Positions 1 through 9,813 of a stretch of DNA of 64,000 nt are shown here, one piece after another. The notes beneath the pieces were generated by a model. That model was not told where the DNA came from. It was given only the letters and a program-made list of their open reading frames with translations, and ran no database searches. This DNA is from Allomyces arbusculus (Eukaryota; Blastocladiomycota; Blastocladiomycetes; Blastocladiales; Blastocladiaceae), in contig JADHYV010000041.1 in the NCBI GenBank assembly GCA_027604705.1, positions 124,001-188,000 on the forward strand, in the 5' to 3' direction. The position numbers and the translations under genes are program-made. Positions within the stretch are counted from its first letter, which is position 1; every line of letters starts with the position of its first letter.

Positions 1-477
1 GGTGCTTAGGTTGAAATTGATTTTTGTCGTGTCGCGGCGGTGCATTGCCGACGCATCAGAAGTCGAGGTGGACTTGCACGGCAGAGCGAGAAGTGGAGCA
101 CGGTTGCGGTGGGGTGCGGTGGGCCTGTCGCGTGAGCATCACGCTGGCAGGTCAAGACGCGATTTTTTGATCGCTTCCTCGCGCAATATCATCCATAATT
201 TGCTGCGACCCTCGCCCGGCCCTCGCCTGCCGGCCGCTGCCATTGCAATTGGACGCTGTGCTCGCTGCAGTTTGTCGCAAGGCTAGGGGACCGCGGCCGA
301 GCGAAACCCGTCGCCCATCAGCGTGACCGAGCAGAAACCGACCCCGCTTCATCGCTTTCCTTTGCTCTTCCCAAATCGAACCCAACCCGCCAACACCCGC
401 CCAGCCGACTCGGACACTCCTGATCCTAACTCTCCACCCTCGCTTGGTCGGCTCGCGCCTCTCGAGCGCGCCCCGGA
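1..477. other. upstream region of the first gene
   Basis: No coding exon can be supported here. The last 150 bases or so are pyrimidine-rich, with many CCC and CTC runs, and lead directly into the ATG at 478. This fits promoter plus 5' UTR of the downstream gene. The left edge is cut by the window, so an upstream gene end could be missed. Confidence 0.4.
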
Positions 478-2022
478 ATGCAGGACGGGCCGCGGCACTT
501 GACCCCGACTGGGTCGACCTCTGCGTTCTCCACGACCGGCTCGTCATCCTCCGTCTACTGGCCGCACCCGCTCGGTGACGTGACCATTATTCCGTACGCC
601 AAGCCCGAGACCACGTCGTCGACCACCAGCCTCTCGCTCTCGCACTCGTCCTCGGCCGGGTCGTTCCATCGCAAGCCCAAGTTGGGTCACCAGTCTCCAT
701 TGCTACGCTCCACGCTCGAGCGTGCGCGTACGGCATCTACCGGGTCCATGTACGGGTCGTTTCGGTCGGCCGGAGCGACACCGCCGTCGCCAAGCCGGCT
801 GGCTGCGAGACATGCGGCAGACACGCACGACGGTAGTGGTGCGGCTGACGCAGACCCGCTTGGCAGCGGGGCGATCAGAGCGGCGAGCGGTGTTCGGGTC
901 AAGACTCCCGGTGTCGTGGCTCACCGTGAAGTTGGCGTGATCAAGTCGGTTATGACCGCGCCGACCCGTCCGCGTCACGCATCTGATCCGCAAGACTCGG
1001 ACTGGGCGTTTGTGCCGTCCAACGTGCCGACCGCCGACACGCACGTTCTCTCCCACCTCGCCCCGTCGGGCAACAGCGGCTCGCACCCGAGCCTGGCGGC
1101 AGCGGCCGCGACGCGCGACTTTGTCCGTAATTTCCTGCAGACGGCGGCTGCGCCCGCGCCGACGGCAGCACCGACGACCACCGCTCCACCGGACCTGGAA
1201 AAGTCGGCGCGGCTCAAGTCCATGACGTCGACCGTCGTGCAGGCCGTCACGCCGCACGCAGTCACGTCGCCAACGTACGCTCACGCGCCCGTACTCGCCC
1301 CGGCCACGACCGCGGCCGTCGACACGACGGCACAAGTCGCGCCTCGCCGCGCATCTGTGCAAGCTTGGTCAACGACCAGCACCACTCCCGCGTCGGCTCC
1401 CGCTCCCGTCCCCAATGCTGCGCGGCGCGCGTCGGCGCACGTGTGGCCGTTGGCGGCATCGGGCGTGCCCATGGCACACAACCCGCTCATGGTGCATCCG
1501 GACGGGATCGGGACATCGGTCGGCGCGTACAGCACCTTTGGGTCGTCGCGCGTGCCCGTTGCGGCGCCCATGCCCGACCCGGACGTGATTCTCGAGGAAC
1601 CTATCGTGCCGCGTCGTGCCCCTCGGCCCGTCCCAGCGGAACCGCCGATTGCGTCGCCCGTATGGTCGGCGACGACGACCACATTACTCGACACGCTCGA
1701 CGCGTTGCTGCGCGACTCGCGCCGCGCTGTCAAGGACGTGCAGTCGGACCTCGACGATATGGAGACGGAGCAGTTGCATCTTGGCGAACGGCTCGTGCAT
1801 TTTCGCGGCAACTTGCACGACTTGCTCGAGTGGGAGGTGCAGAGCACGCAGGTGGCAGTCGCGGCGCTCGGGTCAGTGTCGAAAGTGCGGCGGGGGCCAT
1901 TGGCGCGTCTCAGGCGTGGCAGTAACCAGGTCGAGGGGGCATTTGGGAAACCGATGCCGCGTGCCATGTCGACGCCGGCTCCGGACTCGCGCGACACGAG
2001 TGGTGGTGGACGAGGGCGCTGA
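478..2022 (+). CDS. low-complexity Ser/Ala/Pro-rich protein with short C-terminal coiled coil
   Basis: Single-exon open frame of 514 residues starting at the first in-frame ATG. I do not recognise the family. Residues 1-400 are Ser, Thr, Ala and Pro rich and probably disordered, with several RRAS-type basic serine sites (for example RRASVQAW and RRASAHVW) that look like kinase targets. Residues about 405-465 are different: a charged heptad-like stretch (LLDTLDALLRDSRRAV, then DLDDMETEQLHLGERL) predicts a coiled coil, followed by a basic tail (KVRRGPLARLRRGS). The protein may be a scaffold or adaptor that oligomerises through this helix, but that is inference. An intron inside the low-complexity part cannot be excluded. 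Confidence 0.65.
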   Translation: MQDGPRHLTPTGSTSAFSTTGSSSSVYWPHPLGDVTIIPYAKPETTSSTTSLSLSHSSSAGSFHRKPKLGHQSPLLRSTLERARTASTGSMYGSFRSAGATPPSPSRLAARHAADTHDGSGAADADPLGSGAIRAASGVRVKTPGVVAHREVGVIKSVMTAPTRPRHASDPQDSDWAFVPSNVPTADTHVLSHLAPSGNSGSHPSLAAAAATRDFVRNFLQTAAAPAPTAAPTTTAPPDLEKSARLKSMTSTVVQAVTPHAVTSPTYAHAPVLAPATTAAVDTTAQVAPRRASVQAWSTTSTTPASAPAPVPNAARRASAHVWPLAASGVPMAHNPLMVHPDGIGTSVGAYSTFGSSRVPVAAPMPDPDVILEEPIVPRRAPRPVPAEPPIASPVWSATTTTLLDTLDALLRDSRRAVKDVQSDLDDMETEQLHLGERLVHFRGNLHDLLEWEVQSTQVAVAALGSVSKVRRGPLARLRRGSNQVEGAFGKPMPRAMSTPAPDSRDTSGGGRGR

Positions 2023-3096
2023 GGAAGACTGGGGAAGAGGATGGGGGGACGGATCGGACTTGCGTTTAGACTTGTTGGTGCATTCCCGATCCATTTTTAG
2101 TTTGGATCCTATGGATATCTGATGGCTGGCAAAATGGGTTCAATCCGTCGGGTTTGGTTGCGAGCAGGAGGACGCCGTTGCCAAAGGACCAAAGCCCAGG
2201 TTCGACATCCTGGCGATCAACAGATGAGTGCTGCTTGAAGACGATTGCGATCAAATGGACCTGCGACCCAGTGTTACGGGATTGTACATTTTTCATCATT
2301 TGTCTGAGCAGGCATCTGTTGCTGCCACGATGGAAATCAGCTGCGAATGGGCTGGATAGGTCAAACGTATCCTATTTTATTGCCGCGAGCTTTGGCATCA
2401 GAAATTGTCACGTTTCGGCATCATTAACCAGCAGCGATCCATAAGAACGAAAATTCCATCACACAAGAACCCTCAACACCATGACAACGACACTGTCAAC
2501 TGGGCCGTGAAAAAACAGGAGAACAACAGTGCCGCGAATATTTACCGACCAGTCCTGAGTGCACAATGAAACAATATCATAAGAGGCAAGGACATGAGGT
2601 GCATTTTTTTGCAGCCCTAACAAACATTCCAGGCCAATTTTGCCTGGTAAACGTGCTTGTAAAACCGAGAGGTCATGAGCATTTGACCTCAGCCCGGTCG
2701 CTCGTCGCTTTGACGGAACTTGTCCACCATGTAGTTGGTCTGGCAATGCGCATTTTCACTGTGATCTCACTGTTGTTCCACCCGAGCATATCGCTGGTAC
2801 TTTCCAGCGACCATATGCAATGAAAGGAATCATACAATTTGGAAGGTACATTCCTGCAAATAGCACAAGTTCGGGAGGAGCAGCGTTCGGGGAGAAAAAA
2901 GTAGGAAGATGGGAGGGGGCAAAATGGGTAGAATCGAATCGAAGGCCATGAATGTTCGTGCTTCACGAGCGCCAAAGGGGATCAACACAAGAAAAACTGC
3001 CCTGCGGCGCCGACGATCCAGCTTGACCATCGATCAATCTTGACACGTCGAGTGCGCTGATCCTTGGTGGCAGCCGGTATACTTACAACGAGCTGA
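2023..3096. other. intergenic stretch, convergent genes on both sides
   Basis: No gene is supported. Base composition drops toward AT compared with the flanking genes. It contains one tRNA-like fold (2154-2220, listed separately) and the presumed 3' ends of the genes on either side. A splice-donor-like GTAAGTATA on the minus strand (about 3077-3085) follows the stop codon of the minus-strand gene, so a 3'-UTR intron or an alternative 3' exon may lie here. Confidence 0.4.
2154..2220 (+). other. degenerate tRNA-like sequence
   Basis: TTGGTTG at 2154-2160 can pair along its whole length with CGATCAA at 2214-2220 (one G-T and one T-G wobble). Just inside it, CCAGG/CCTGG (2196-2213) encloses TTCGACAT, a T-arm and B-box like structure. 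D-arm and anticodon arm are not convincing and the length is 67 nt. It is a decayed tRNA or the head of a tRNA-derived SINE; two related B-box elements lie at 5119-5170 and 5992-6049. Confidence 0.4.
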
Positions 3097-3924
3097 TCAA
3101 ATCTCGCGAATGTCCATGGCGAGCGAAATCGCGCCATGCTTCGACTTGCCTTGGTACTGCCACTGGCCCGGCATACGATAAGCGCCGCCGAACGGAGCAC
3201 CGGGCCCAAAGGGCATCCCGTGCGGACCGCCATGCGGACCATTGTGCGGGACATGCTCGCCAAATGGGCCTTGGTGCAGGCCATGCTCACCGAGTGGACC
3301 TTGGTGCCCCGGGAAGCCGTGCGGGAAACCCGGCATGCCGCCAGGGCCCATCCCACCAGGACCCATGCCGCCCGGGCCCATCCCACCGGCAGGGCCCATG
3401 CCGCCACGACCCATGCCACCAGGACCCCGCATGCCACCAGGACCCTGCATGCCACTAGGACCCATCCCGCCGCGACCCATCATCCCCATCATCCCGCCGC
3501 GGCCGCCCCACGTGCCACGGAACCCGCCACGCCCGTGCTGCCCACCACGCGGCGGCGCATCCGCCATATCCGGCGTGTCGCGCGTTGCCAATACGTCCTT
3601 TTCGGCATCCATGTCGTCGTCCTCGACATCGTCTTTGCAGTACTCGAGCACGGCCTTGACAAGCCCGGGTACGTCGAGCGTCACGCCCTCGGGCGCGAAA
3701 AACTTGGCGTGGAAGGTGGCCTCGCGTGGGAGCGTCCCGGCCTCGTCGGCCTCGTCATGGTCATAGATGGTGAACAGCGACACGAGCGGTTCCTTCTGCT
3801 CGGCCGTGAGGTCGGCGGCGGCGCCGTCGTAGAGCGTCGTCATGTCGCCGTCGACGGTGGCGGTAACGGTGATGTTGTCCACCTTGATCGACACGTCGAG
3901 CGCGTACTCGTTGATCTGGGCCAT
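3097..3924 (-). CDS. acidic protein with Gly/Met/Pro-rich tail
   Basis: Single exon of 275 residues. I chose the ATG at 3924 (MAQINEYALDVSIKV) because the frame upstream of it is poor and a TATA-like box lies about 90 bp upstream. Residues 1-125 form a compact acidic domain with beta-strand-like segments (DVSIKVDNITVTATVDG) and a DDDMDAEKD cluster. Residues about 130-250 are an RGG/GGM-type low-complexity region (many GGMGP and RGGM repeats) followed by HG-rich sequence. Such tails are common in RNA-binding or condensate-forming proteins, but no RNA-binding domain is visible, so a role is not assigned. A consensus donor GTAAGTATA just after the stop hints at a 3'-UTR intron. Confidence 0.7.
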   Translation of the reverse strand: MAQINEYALDVSIKVDNITVTATVDGDMTTLYDGAAADLTAEQKEPLVSLFTIYDHDEADEAGTLPREATFHAKFFAPEGVTLDVPGLVKAVLEYCKDDVEDDDMDAEKDVLATRDTPDMADAPPRGGQHGRGGFRGTWGGRGGMMGMMGRGGMGPSGMQGPGGMRGPGGMGRGGMGPAGGMGPGGMGPGGMGPGGMPGFPHGFPGHQGPLGEHGLHQGPFGEHVPHNGPHGGPHGMPFGPGAPFGGAYRMPGQWQYQGKSKHGAISLAMDIREI

Positions 3925-4655
3925 TGTTGGTTGGTGGAGAGGATGGAGAAGAGTGCAGAATGTGCGCGATCGTTGTCGTTGGTGCGTGTTGGGCACTACG
4001 CGCGGGACCGTGGTATATATACCATTTGCGTCGATGTCGCGGACAACGCGCTCATGCCCAACGAGCTCACGACTGCGGTTGTTGGACGACCGTGGGCGCT
4101 GGCGGTTGATCTGGCTCAAATATGTCAAGCATGGGTCCCTGGGCCGTATTCGATGAGGTTCGACACGATTCCACCGAGTTCGATCAGGTTCGACGTGCAT
4201 ATGGTTGCGGATGGGTTGGACAGACAATTTGACGCCACGGCAGTTGGTTGTGGATGTTGACGGTTCCTCGACGCGTCTCGCAGCAGGTGTTGAGACCAGG
4301 CTGTGCGCCACATTGTCGCGATGATGAAGCCGCACGCCAACCAGCCAGTTTTGCGCTCATCGCCACTTGTGGAGGCGAGATTGGCGAGCTTTGATGAGGT
4401 TCGACTGATTTCTGCCACGAACCATGCGTAGGGGGGGGGGGGGGGGGTAGGAGATGTGTTAAGCACGTTGCGTCCCCGCTTGTGCCGCTCTCACATGCGG
4501 GTCTGCCTGCCCCATCGCGCTCGTTGACTCTTCCCAACGTGTTTTGCATTTTTGCCGTCCGACGTCAAACTAGTCAAAAGTAACAGCAAGATCATCACTC
4601 GCAGTACAATCGACACCACCATTTTTGACTGCGCCAAACTGCACGCGATACACTT
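3925..4655. other. upstream region of the Gly/Met-rich gene
   Basis: Holds the TATA-like element at 4012-4021, then three copies of a G-G-T-T-C-G-A-C motif preceded by GATGA or GATCA (about 4151-4196 and 4392-4404). A 17-base G tract lies at 4431-4447. No coding exon is supported. Confidence 0.4.
4012..4021 (-). promoter_or_regulatory. palindromic TATA-like box
   Basis: GGTATATATACC is palindromic and sits about 90 bp upstream of the minus-strand ATG at 3924, a plausible core-promoter position for that gene. The palindrome itself gives no direction; strand is inferred from the neighbour. Confidence 0.45.
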
Positions 4656-4893
4656 TCACTGGCGCTGCGAGCTCGTGAGCCTGAGCCAGCACCATGCTGG
4701 CAAAATAAACGCCAGCGGCACACGCCAAACTCCACCCGCTACCTCGAGCATGACAGACACGTCGTGCACGCTCATGGCAAGGATCAGCGACAGCGCCGCG
4801 AGCGTGATCATCCACGAGACCTTGGCGACATTCACGAGGCACACGGGTCGCGTGACAAACGCTTCCGTGGGGAACGTCGCGTGCTCATGATTT
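4656..4893 (-). pseudogene. fragment of an SLC38/AVT-type amino-acid transporter
   Basis: About 80 codons in one frame, bounded by stops, with no start codon and no neighbouring exon in the right frame. The peptide begins with FPTEAFVTRPV, close to the FPIECFVTREVI motif of the Aa_trans (SLC38) family. Two hydrophobic segments follow (WMITLAALSLILAMSVHDVS and VPLAFILPAWCWLRL); the second is the usual FILPxxxxLRL ending of that family's late transmembrane helices. Only the C-terminal third of a normal 400-500 residue transporter is present, so this is a gene fragment left by duplication or decay. It could in principle be a single exon of an unrecognised gene, but no partner exons are visible within 2 kb. 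Confidence 0.6.
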
Positions 4894-5118
4894 CAAGCGA
4901 TTTTGAGACCAATTCAATCCGTGGAGAGACAAAATGAGATTTCAAACGATGACCTGCATGCTATTGCGTTTGTCAACGCACTGTGCATCCCAGTCCAGAT
5001 CTGGACGGCTCATGAATGACAGATGATTTTTGTGCCCATCACATTGTCACGGGAGATGTGATTCATGCGTTGGATGGCCTGCCGCAAATATTTCACAATG
5101 CTGCGGGTTGAATTACGA

Positions 5119-5170
5119 CTGTTTGGGGAAAGGGACCCAAACAGCATAGGTCCAGGTTCGACCACTGGCG
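5119..5170 (+). other. hairpin plus B-box, tRNA-like relic
   Basis: CTGTTTGGG (5119-5127) and CCCAAACAG (5136-5144) form a perfect 9-bp hairpin. It is followed by a B-box-like sequence (GGTTCGACC) inside a CCAG/CTGG stem. It shares the order AAAGG, ACC, AAA, CCAGGTTCGAC with the element at 2154-2220, suggesting a common ancestor. Confidence 0.35.
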
Positions 5171-5387
5171 GCGAAAAATGCTCTGAACCGGCATAACACT
5201 CTCTGTCGACCCCACCTAACCCAATTTCAATATGTTCTCAGCACCAACTGATCCAAAATCACCTCCACTCCAACGTTCCGGCAATAAATGTTAGGAACGC
5301 TTGGAGCGCTGCCTTGAAGCAAATACTGACAGGGCGGGGTGTGGAAGCAAATGAATTATGAAGATTAGCTGCCATTCCACCCAACCA

Positions 5388-5451
5388 GCCACTGTAGCTC
5401 AGCAGGAAAGTGGCCTGCTGAGACCATCTCTGTTCAAATTCCAGCCGTGGT
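5388..5451 (+). other. tRNA pseudogene with recognisable A and B boxes
   Basis: TAGCTCAGCAGG matches the pol III A box and GTTCAAATTCC the B box at tRNA-like spacing. GCCACTG at 5388 pairs with CCGTGGT at 5445-5451 with one mismatch and a terminal G-T. The T stem does not pair and the anticodon arm is unclear, so this is a relic rather than a functional tRNA gene. Confidence 0.5.
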
Positions 5452-5991
5452 TATGAAAAAAGATGCTTGGCAATAGAACCATCTTGGCTTCTTGCTTGGC
5501 TACGGATTGTTTCGCACATCCTGTGCAAAATTTTTTGTTGAGGGCCCAGGGTGGGGGGGGGGGGAGTTGACAGCCATCCATGTACCCCAATCAACGCTCA
5601 AGCACATTAATTTCAAACAAATTGACACCAATGGGTGCTGAGGAACGACCAAACTGCAATATTTAAAGTCCTGAACTGCTGGCCGCAGGACAAGTAATAC
5701 AAAACCTTGGCGGGATTGATATAAGCAGAAGAGCCAAAGCGCTTATGTTTCGCTGCGTCCAAGAGCAGTTCAATGGCCCACAGTCCAACACAAGACGCAC
5801 TTACGTCGAAGCGTGGGCAGCACGGCCGCATTGTTTTTTTCATCGCATATGGCCGAGGAGTATCAATCAGTCGACGCTCGGGAGCACCGCCTGGTGCTCA
5901 CCCAAGCTGCAGCTGTGGCATACGTATCTTGCGGGGCAATGTGGTCGCAACAAAAGTGCTCATGAAGTGACCACCAACAGGCATGCAGCAA

Positions 5992-6049
5992 GTTGGCACC
6001 AGCCAGCTGGTAGGACGCATGGATTCCAGGTTCGACACCTGGCAGCAAC
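5992..6049 (+). other. truncated tRNA-like element
   Basis: AGCCAGCTGGTAGGACGC resembles a tRNA D-arm/A box. CCAGG-TTCGACA-CCTGG (6026-6042) is a perfect T arm with a 7-nt loop. The anticodon arm is essentially missing (58 nt in total) and the acceptor ends pair only in part. Probably a truncated tRNA or a SINE head. Confidence 0.45.
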
Positions 6050-6197
6050 GTGAGAAATGCCGTCGAGGCCATCGAAGGGCCATGCGACCTAAACCTCCTC
6101 TTGGCTCGGGTGTATATTTTCTATTGGCACACCATGGAACTTGTCACGGGACGAAAATGCATTATCATCAAAATCGAATCCCTTTGCTCCTCCCACC

Positions 6198-9100
6198 TCA
6201 CTCGCCCACCGCCCCCTGCCGTGCAGCGTTCGTCGGCAACAAGTGCACGGGGCACTCAGGCACCCCATGCTTATCAAACCATGCGCGCAAGCAATCCCAA
6301 TGAAACACGCACAGGCACGACATACGGGCCACCTGGTCCCCGGCAACAAACGGCTCGTAACAGATCAAACACTCCGTATGCGGGTCGACCAACCCTGACG
6401 CAACCGTCGACGGCGCCGCGCTCATCGGATCCGCCACTCCGGCATCCTCGTCATCGCTCTCCGACTCGACGTCTGACTCAGGCAGCGGCACTGCGCACGC
6501 AGCACGCACCGTCGCAGACGGCGGCGTCCCACCATTATTGCCACCGCCCCAGACATCGATCGTGTACCGCGCAGCCGCCGCCGTCGCCGCGGCCGCACTC
6601 GGCTGGGCCAGGCACTCGGACAAGTGCCGCTCACGCGCGCTCTGTGTGGGCATCCCGGCCAATGGCCGCATGCACGCCGGGCACTCGACGAGCGATCCGA
6701 GCGACGACGCGACCGAGGCTGTGCGGGACAAGTGCCGGATTGCTGGGTTCACGGCCACGGGTGGTGGCGAGGGGGACGTCTCGCTGAGCACGCGGTAGGA
6801 ATTGTCGCCGCCGGACGATACCGACCGGACGGAGACGGCGGTCGTGCGTTCGGCCGCGGTGAGGAGCGCGTAGCACGTGTCGCACACGCGCTGCGGGCCG
6901 TGTCGGACCGTGCGCGGCACGTCGTCGGCCGGGTAGAATCGCGCAAGGTCGATCCGTTCGGTCGAGCACGCGCCGCAGTAGAGTTTCCCACAGAGGCGGC
7001 AGTGGTGACGCCGGCGGAGGACGGTGAAGGTCGACCGGCATTGGTGGCATGCGGAGGCGGCCGCGTCGGCTTGCCATGGTTGGGGCGGCGGGAGGCGTGG
7101 TGTGTCGGTGTCCGAGGTCGGGTCGGTACCGGGGAGCGCGCGCGGGAGGGATGCGTGGCTGCTGGCGGCACTCGCAGAGGGGACGAGACGTTGGGTTTCG
7201 GGCAAGCGTTCGGCGAGCTCGAGGTACTGGATGAGCAGGAACTTGGCGTCTTTTTGCCGCTGTGGGTTGGTGTCCTCTGTTAAAGTCGAAAACAATCAGC
7301 GATCAGCAGACGTGGAAGAAGCTCGATGCGTTTTAACCAGTAGCAGCACGTACCTTGAATCCCCGCCAATAAAATCTGGCTCGCTTCCTGGTAACACTCA
7401 AACGCGTCGCGCACCGGCTCGCCCGGCGTGTGCTGTGCGAGCAAGTCGTCCATGGTCGGGAGCCGGCTCACGACCGCGCGCGCACGAGCCACATAGTCGC
7501 CCTCATCCCCGTCCTCACCCACGCTACGTTCAGCCCTCCTCGGCGTCGCCGGAGTCGCGCTCGGAACCCCCGTCTCCGCATTTTGCCGGCGCATCACACG
7601 TGCCCAAGTACGCACAAGCGGCCGGTTCGACGACCCACCCGCAGCGGCCGCCGTCGCGAGTGCCGGATTCGCATCCACAACGGCGGCCGCCGCATCTCGC
7701 GCAATCTCGCCCTCCGGATCAAGCATATGCCAGTTATCCACCGCCTGCCACTCGGTCATCCACGCCCACCCTTCGGGCAACGCGACCAGCTCCAACGCGT
7801 TGGCCTTGTTCGCCGGATCGTCATTCTCAACGTAGGTCGGAGGCGGGAACGATGCGGCGCGGGCGCGACGCAGAGACGCGATCAGCCCGGACGGCGGGCG
7901 GTCCTGCACTTCCAGTACGCACCGGAGTCGCGTGTGTCGGACGAGGTCCGGGAACCGATGCGCGAGTAAGTGGCAGACGGGCACGTGCACGGCGAGCGCA
8001 GCGAGGTCATACGCGGTTTCGTTGGTCGTGTTGAGCAGGTGCGGGTCGGCGCGCGCGTCGAGCAGTGTGTGGACGAGGTCGAGGTGGCCCTTGGCGCACG
8101 CCGTCACTGGAAGTGGGGTGGGGTGGTGGGTGGGTGGGAAGGGATGGGGTGGAGATGGGTGAAGAAACGTACTGAGTGGGGTCGTCCCGGCCTGGTTCGC
8201 GCAGTTGACTTTAATCCCAGGCCGTTGCAGGAGCAGGGCGACCACGTCCTTGTTGCCTTTGGCCACGGCAATGTGCAATGGCGTCTATCGTTCGAAGCGG
8301 CAGCGTGCATCATCAGCTCAGCGTTCCAGAAAAAGCCAGCAAGCGTTGAGTAAAATCGCACCCATCCATGCTTATCAGCCTTGTTCGGGTTCGCGCGCGC
8401 CTGCACGAGCCGATCCACGACGTAAACGTTCCCCGAGAAGCACGCCTTGTGCAGCGCCGTCTAATTCATTTCGTCAACCATCAGTTTCCGCCCCTAAATA
8501 AAACCTCACTCATCCCCGGACACCGTACCTCGTGCTCTGGATCCACCATATCCACAATCGCGCCATTCTCCAACAGAACGCGCACAACCGCATCAAATCC
8601 GCGTGCCGCCGCCAAGTGCAGCGGCGTCATGTGTGAGACCGGGTGCACGGCATTGACCGACACGTCCGGGTTCAGTTCGAGCAAGTTGCGCAGATCCAGC
8701 GACTTATTCGCGACCACATGGTCAAACACTTGGTCGACCAGCGCTTGAGCCGCCGCCGCACGTTCCTGCGATGCCGTACGCTGCTGCACGGGCGGTGGCG
8801 TGTTGGCCGCCACGGGCGCAGGAGCGGTGGGAGTAAAGGGCGATGCGAATGCGGCCACGGCGGCAGCTGCCGCGTTGGACCCGCCGAAACCCATGAGCGG
8901 GTTCACGAGCGGGTTCCCTGCGGACGATGCACGGCCCCATGCGGTAGGGGCTGAGGGCCAGGTTGCGCCGGACCCGAACGGGTTGCTGCTTGCCGCAGAG
9001 AGCGCGGCGGTCGCGGTGGTCGCCGTCAACAGGTCAGTCGCGGGCGGGCTCGGGAGCGCGTGGCCCGTACCGAGCTCGAGCGCGCTGGTCGTGGTATTAG

Positions 9101-9290
9101 CGGGCGGGGACGTGGCTAGAAGATTGTCGTAGATCGGGTGCGGCTTGCCGCGCACGACGGGCTCGGTCCACGCCGGGAGTGTGGCGATGTTGGGCGCGGG
9201 TGCAGCAGGCGCGGCGGGCGCGGGCGGCGCGTCGGTGCTGCTGGCGCCGCCGAGTGCGCCGAGCGGGTCGAAATCGACGGGCTGGCTCAT
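6198..9290 (-). CDS. ankyrin-FYVE-RING protein, probable endosomal E3 ubiquitin ligase
   Basis: Five exons by frame and GT/AG: 9290-8529, 8460-8362, 8284-8173, 8106-7354 and 7276-6198, giving 934 residues. The first 190 residues are Ala/Pro-rich. Ankyrin repeats follow across exons 1-4 (MTPLHLAAARGFDAVV, TALHKACFSGN, WTPLHIAVAKGN, then a degenerate TPLMTACAKGH); the WTPLH reading confirms the exon 2-3 join. Exon 5 carries a FYVE zinc finger (HQCRSTFTVLRRRHHCRLCG, then RVCDTC) that in known proteins binds phosphatidylinositol 3-phosphate on endosomes. It also holds a CPAC..H..C finger and a C-terminal RING (CLICYEPF...CLCVFHWDC...CPVH) whose CPxH ending is like ZNRF1/2 rather than a usual CPxC. 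FYVE plus RING recalls yeast Pib1; adding ankyrin repeats is unusual. Ubiquitin ligation at endosomes is inferred. Confidence 0.85.
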
Positions 9291-9813
9291 GGCGAAGCGG
9301 CGCTGGTTGTCGAGACGCGGGTTCTTGACGGCGGGAACACCTGGGCGCTTGCTGGATGTCGTTGGACGGGTCAGAGCACGGTCGTGAGCGGAATGCAGCA
9401 AGTCGCGGCAGGAACGCGCGCAGTGTTGGCGCGGTCTGACTGCGGATCCGTGTCGTTGTCGACGGCGATGTGCGGCACCGACGTGAGCGACACCAAGGCC
9501 GACGCGTTGGTGGCGGCTCACTGACTTGCCGCACGTTCTCCACCGCTCTCTGTGGAACCGTCTCGCTGCGAGACAAGACACTTACAGCAACAAGGCACGT
9601 GATGCGCGCGCACTTCTCAACTCGCTCGCGCATCGCCCTCCTCCATTGCAACGCATCGCGACCATTCCAACGCGCGCCGGCAACCGACATCGTCGCCAAC
9701 TTGGACCGAGACCCGACGCTCCGCCACCCGGCGCAACCAACCGCCGCACCGGCCGCAGCTCGCTTTTCCCGCTCTACCGACCAACCGCACCCCGCACCAC
9801 CAACTGCACCAAG
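9291..9813. other. divergent promoter region, ankyrin-FYVE-RING (-) and GNL3-type GTPase (+)
   Basis: Head-to-head start codons lie 523 bp apart. The minus-facing half contains a variant of the recurrent 11-mer (GACTTGCTGCA on the minus strand, 9394-9404) about 105 bp upstream of the ankyrin-FYVE-RING ATG. No TATA box is evident and no small gene is supported. Confidence 0.45.

Larger units (their letters stand above)
4894..6197. other. gene-poor stretch with tRNA-like relics
   Basis: Lower GC than the rest of the window and full of short frames without protein character. It contains three tRNA-like elements (5119-5170, 5388-5451 and 5992-6049), a 12-base G tract at 5553-5564 and one copy of the 11-mer TGCAGCAAGTT (5984-5994). 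No gene can be supported. Confidence 0.4.

Noticed and set aside
3136-4260. 374-codon plus-strand frame over the Gly/Met-rich gene
   Set aside because: It is antisense to a better-structured minus-strand gene and encodes Arg/His/Ala noise; the minus frame has a clean start and upstream TATA box.
5388-5451. Functional tRNA gene
   Set aside because: A and B boxes are present, but the T stem does not pair and no anticodon arm can be drawn.
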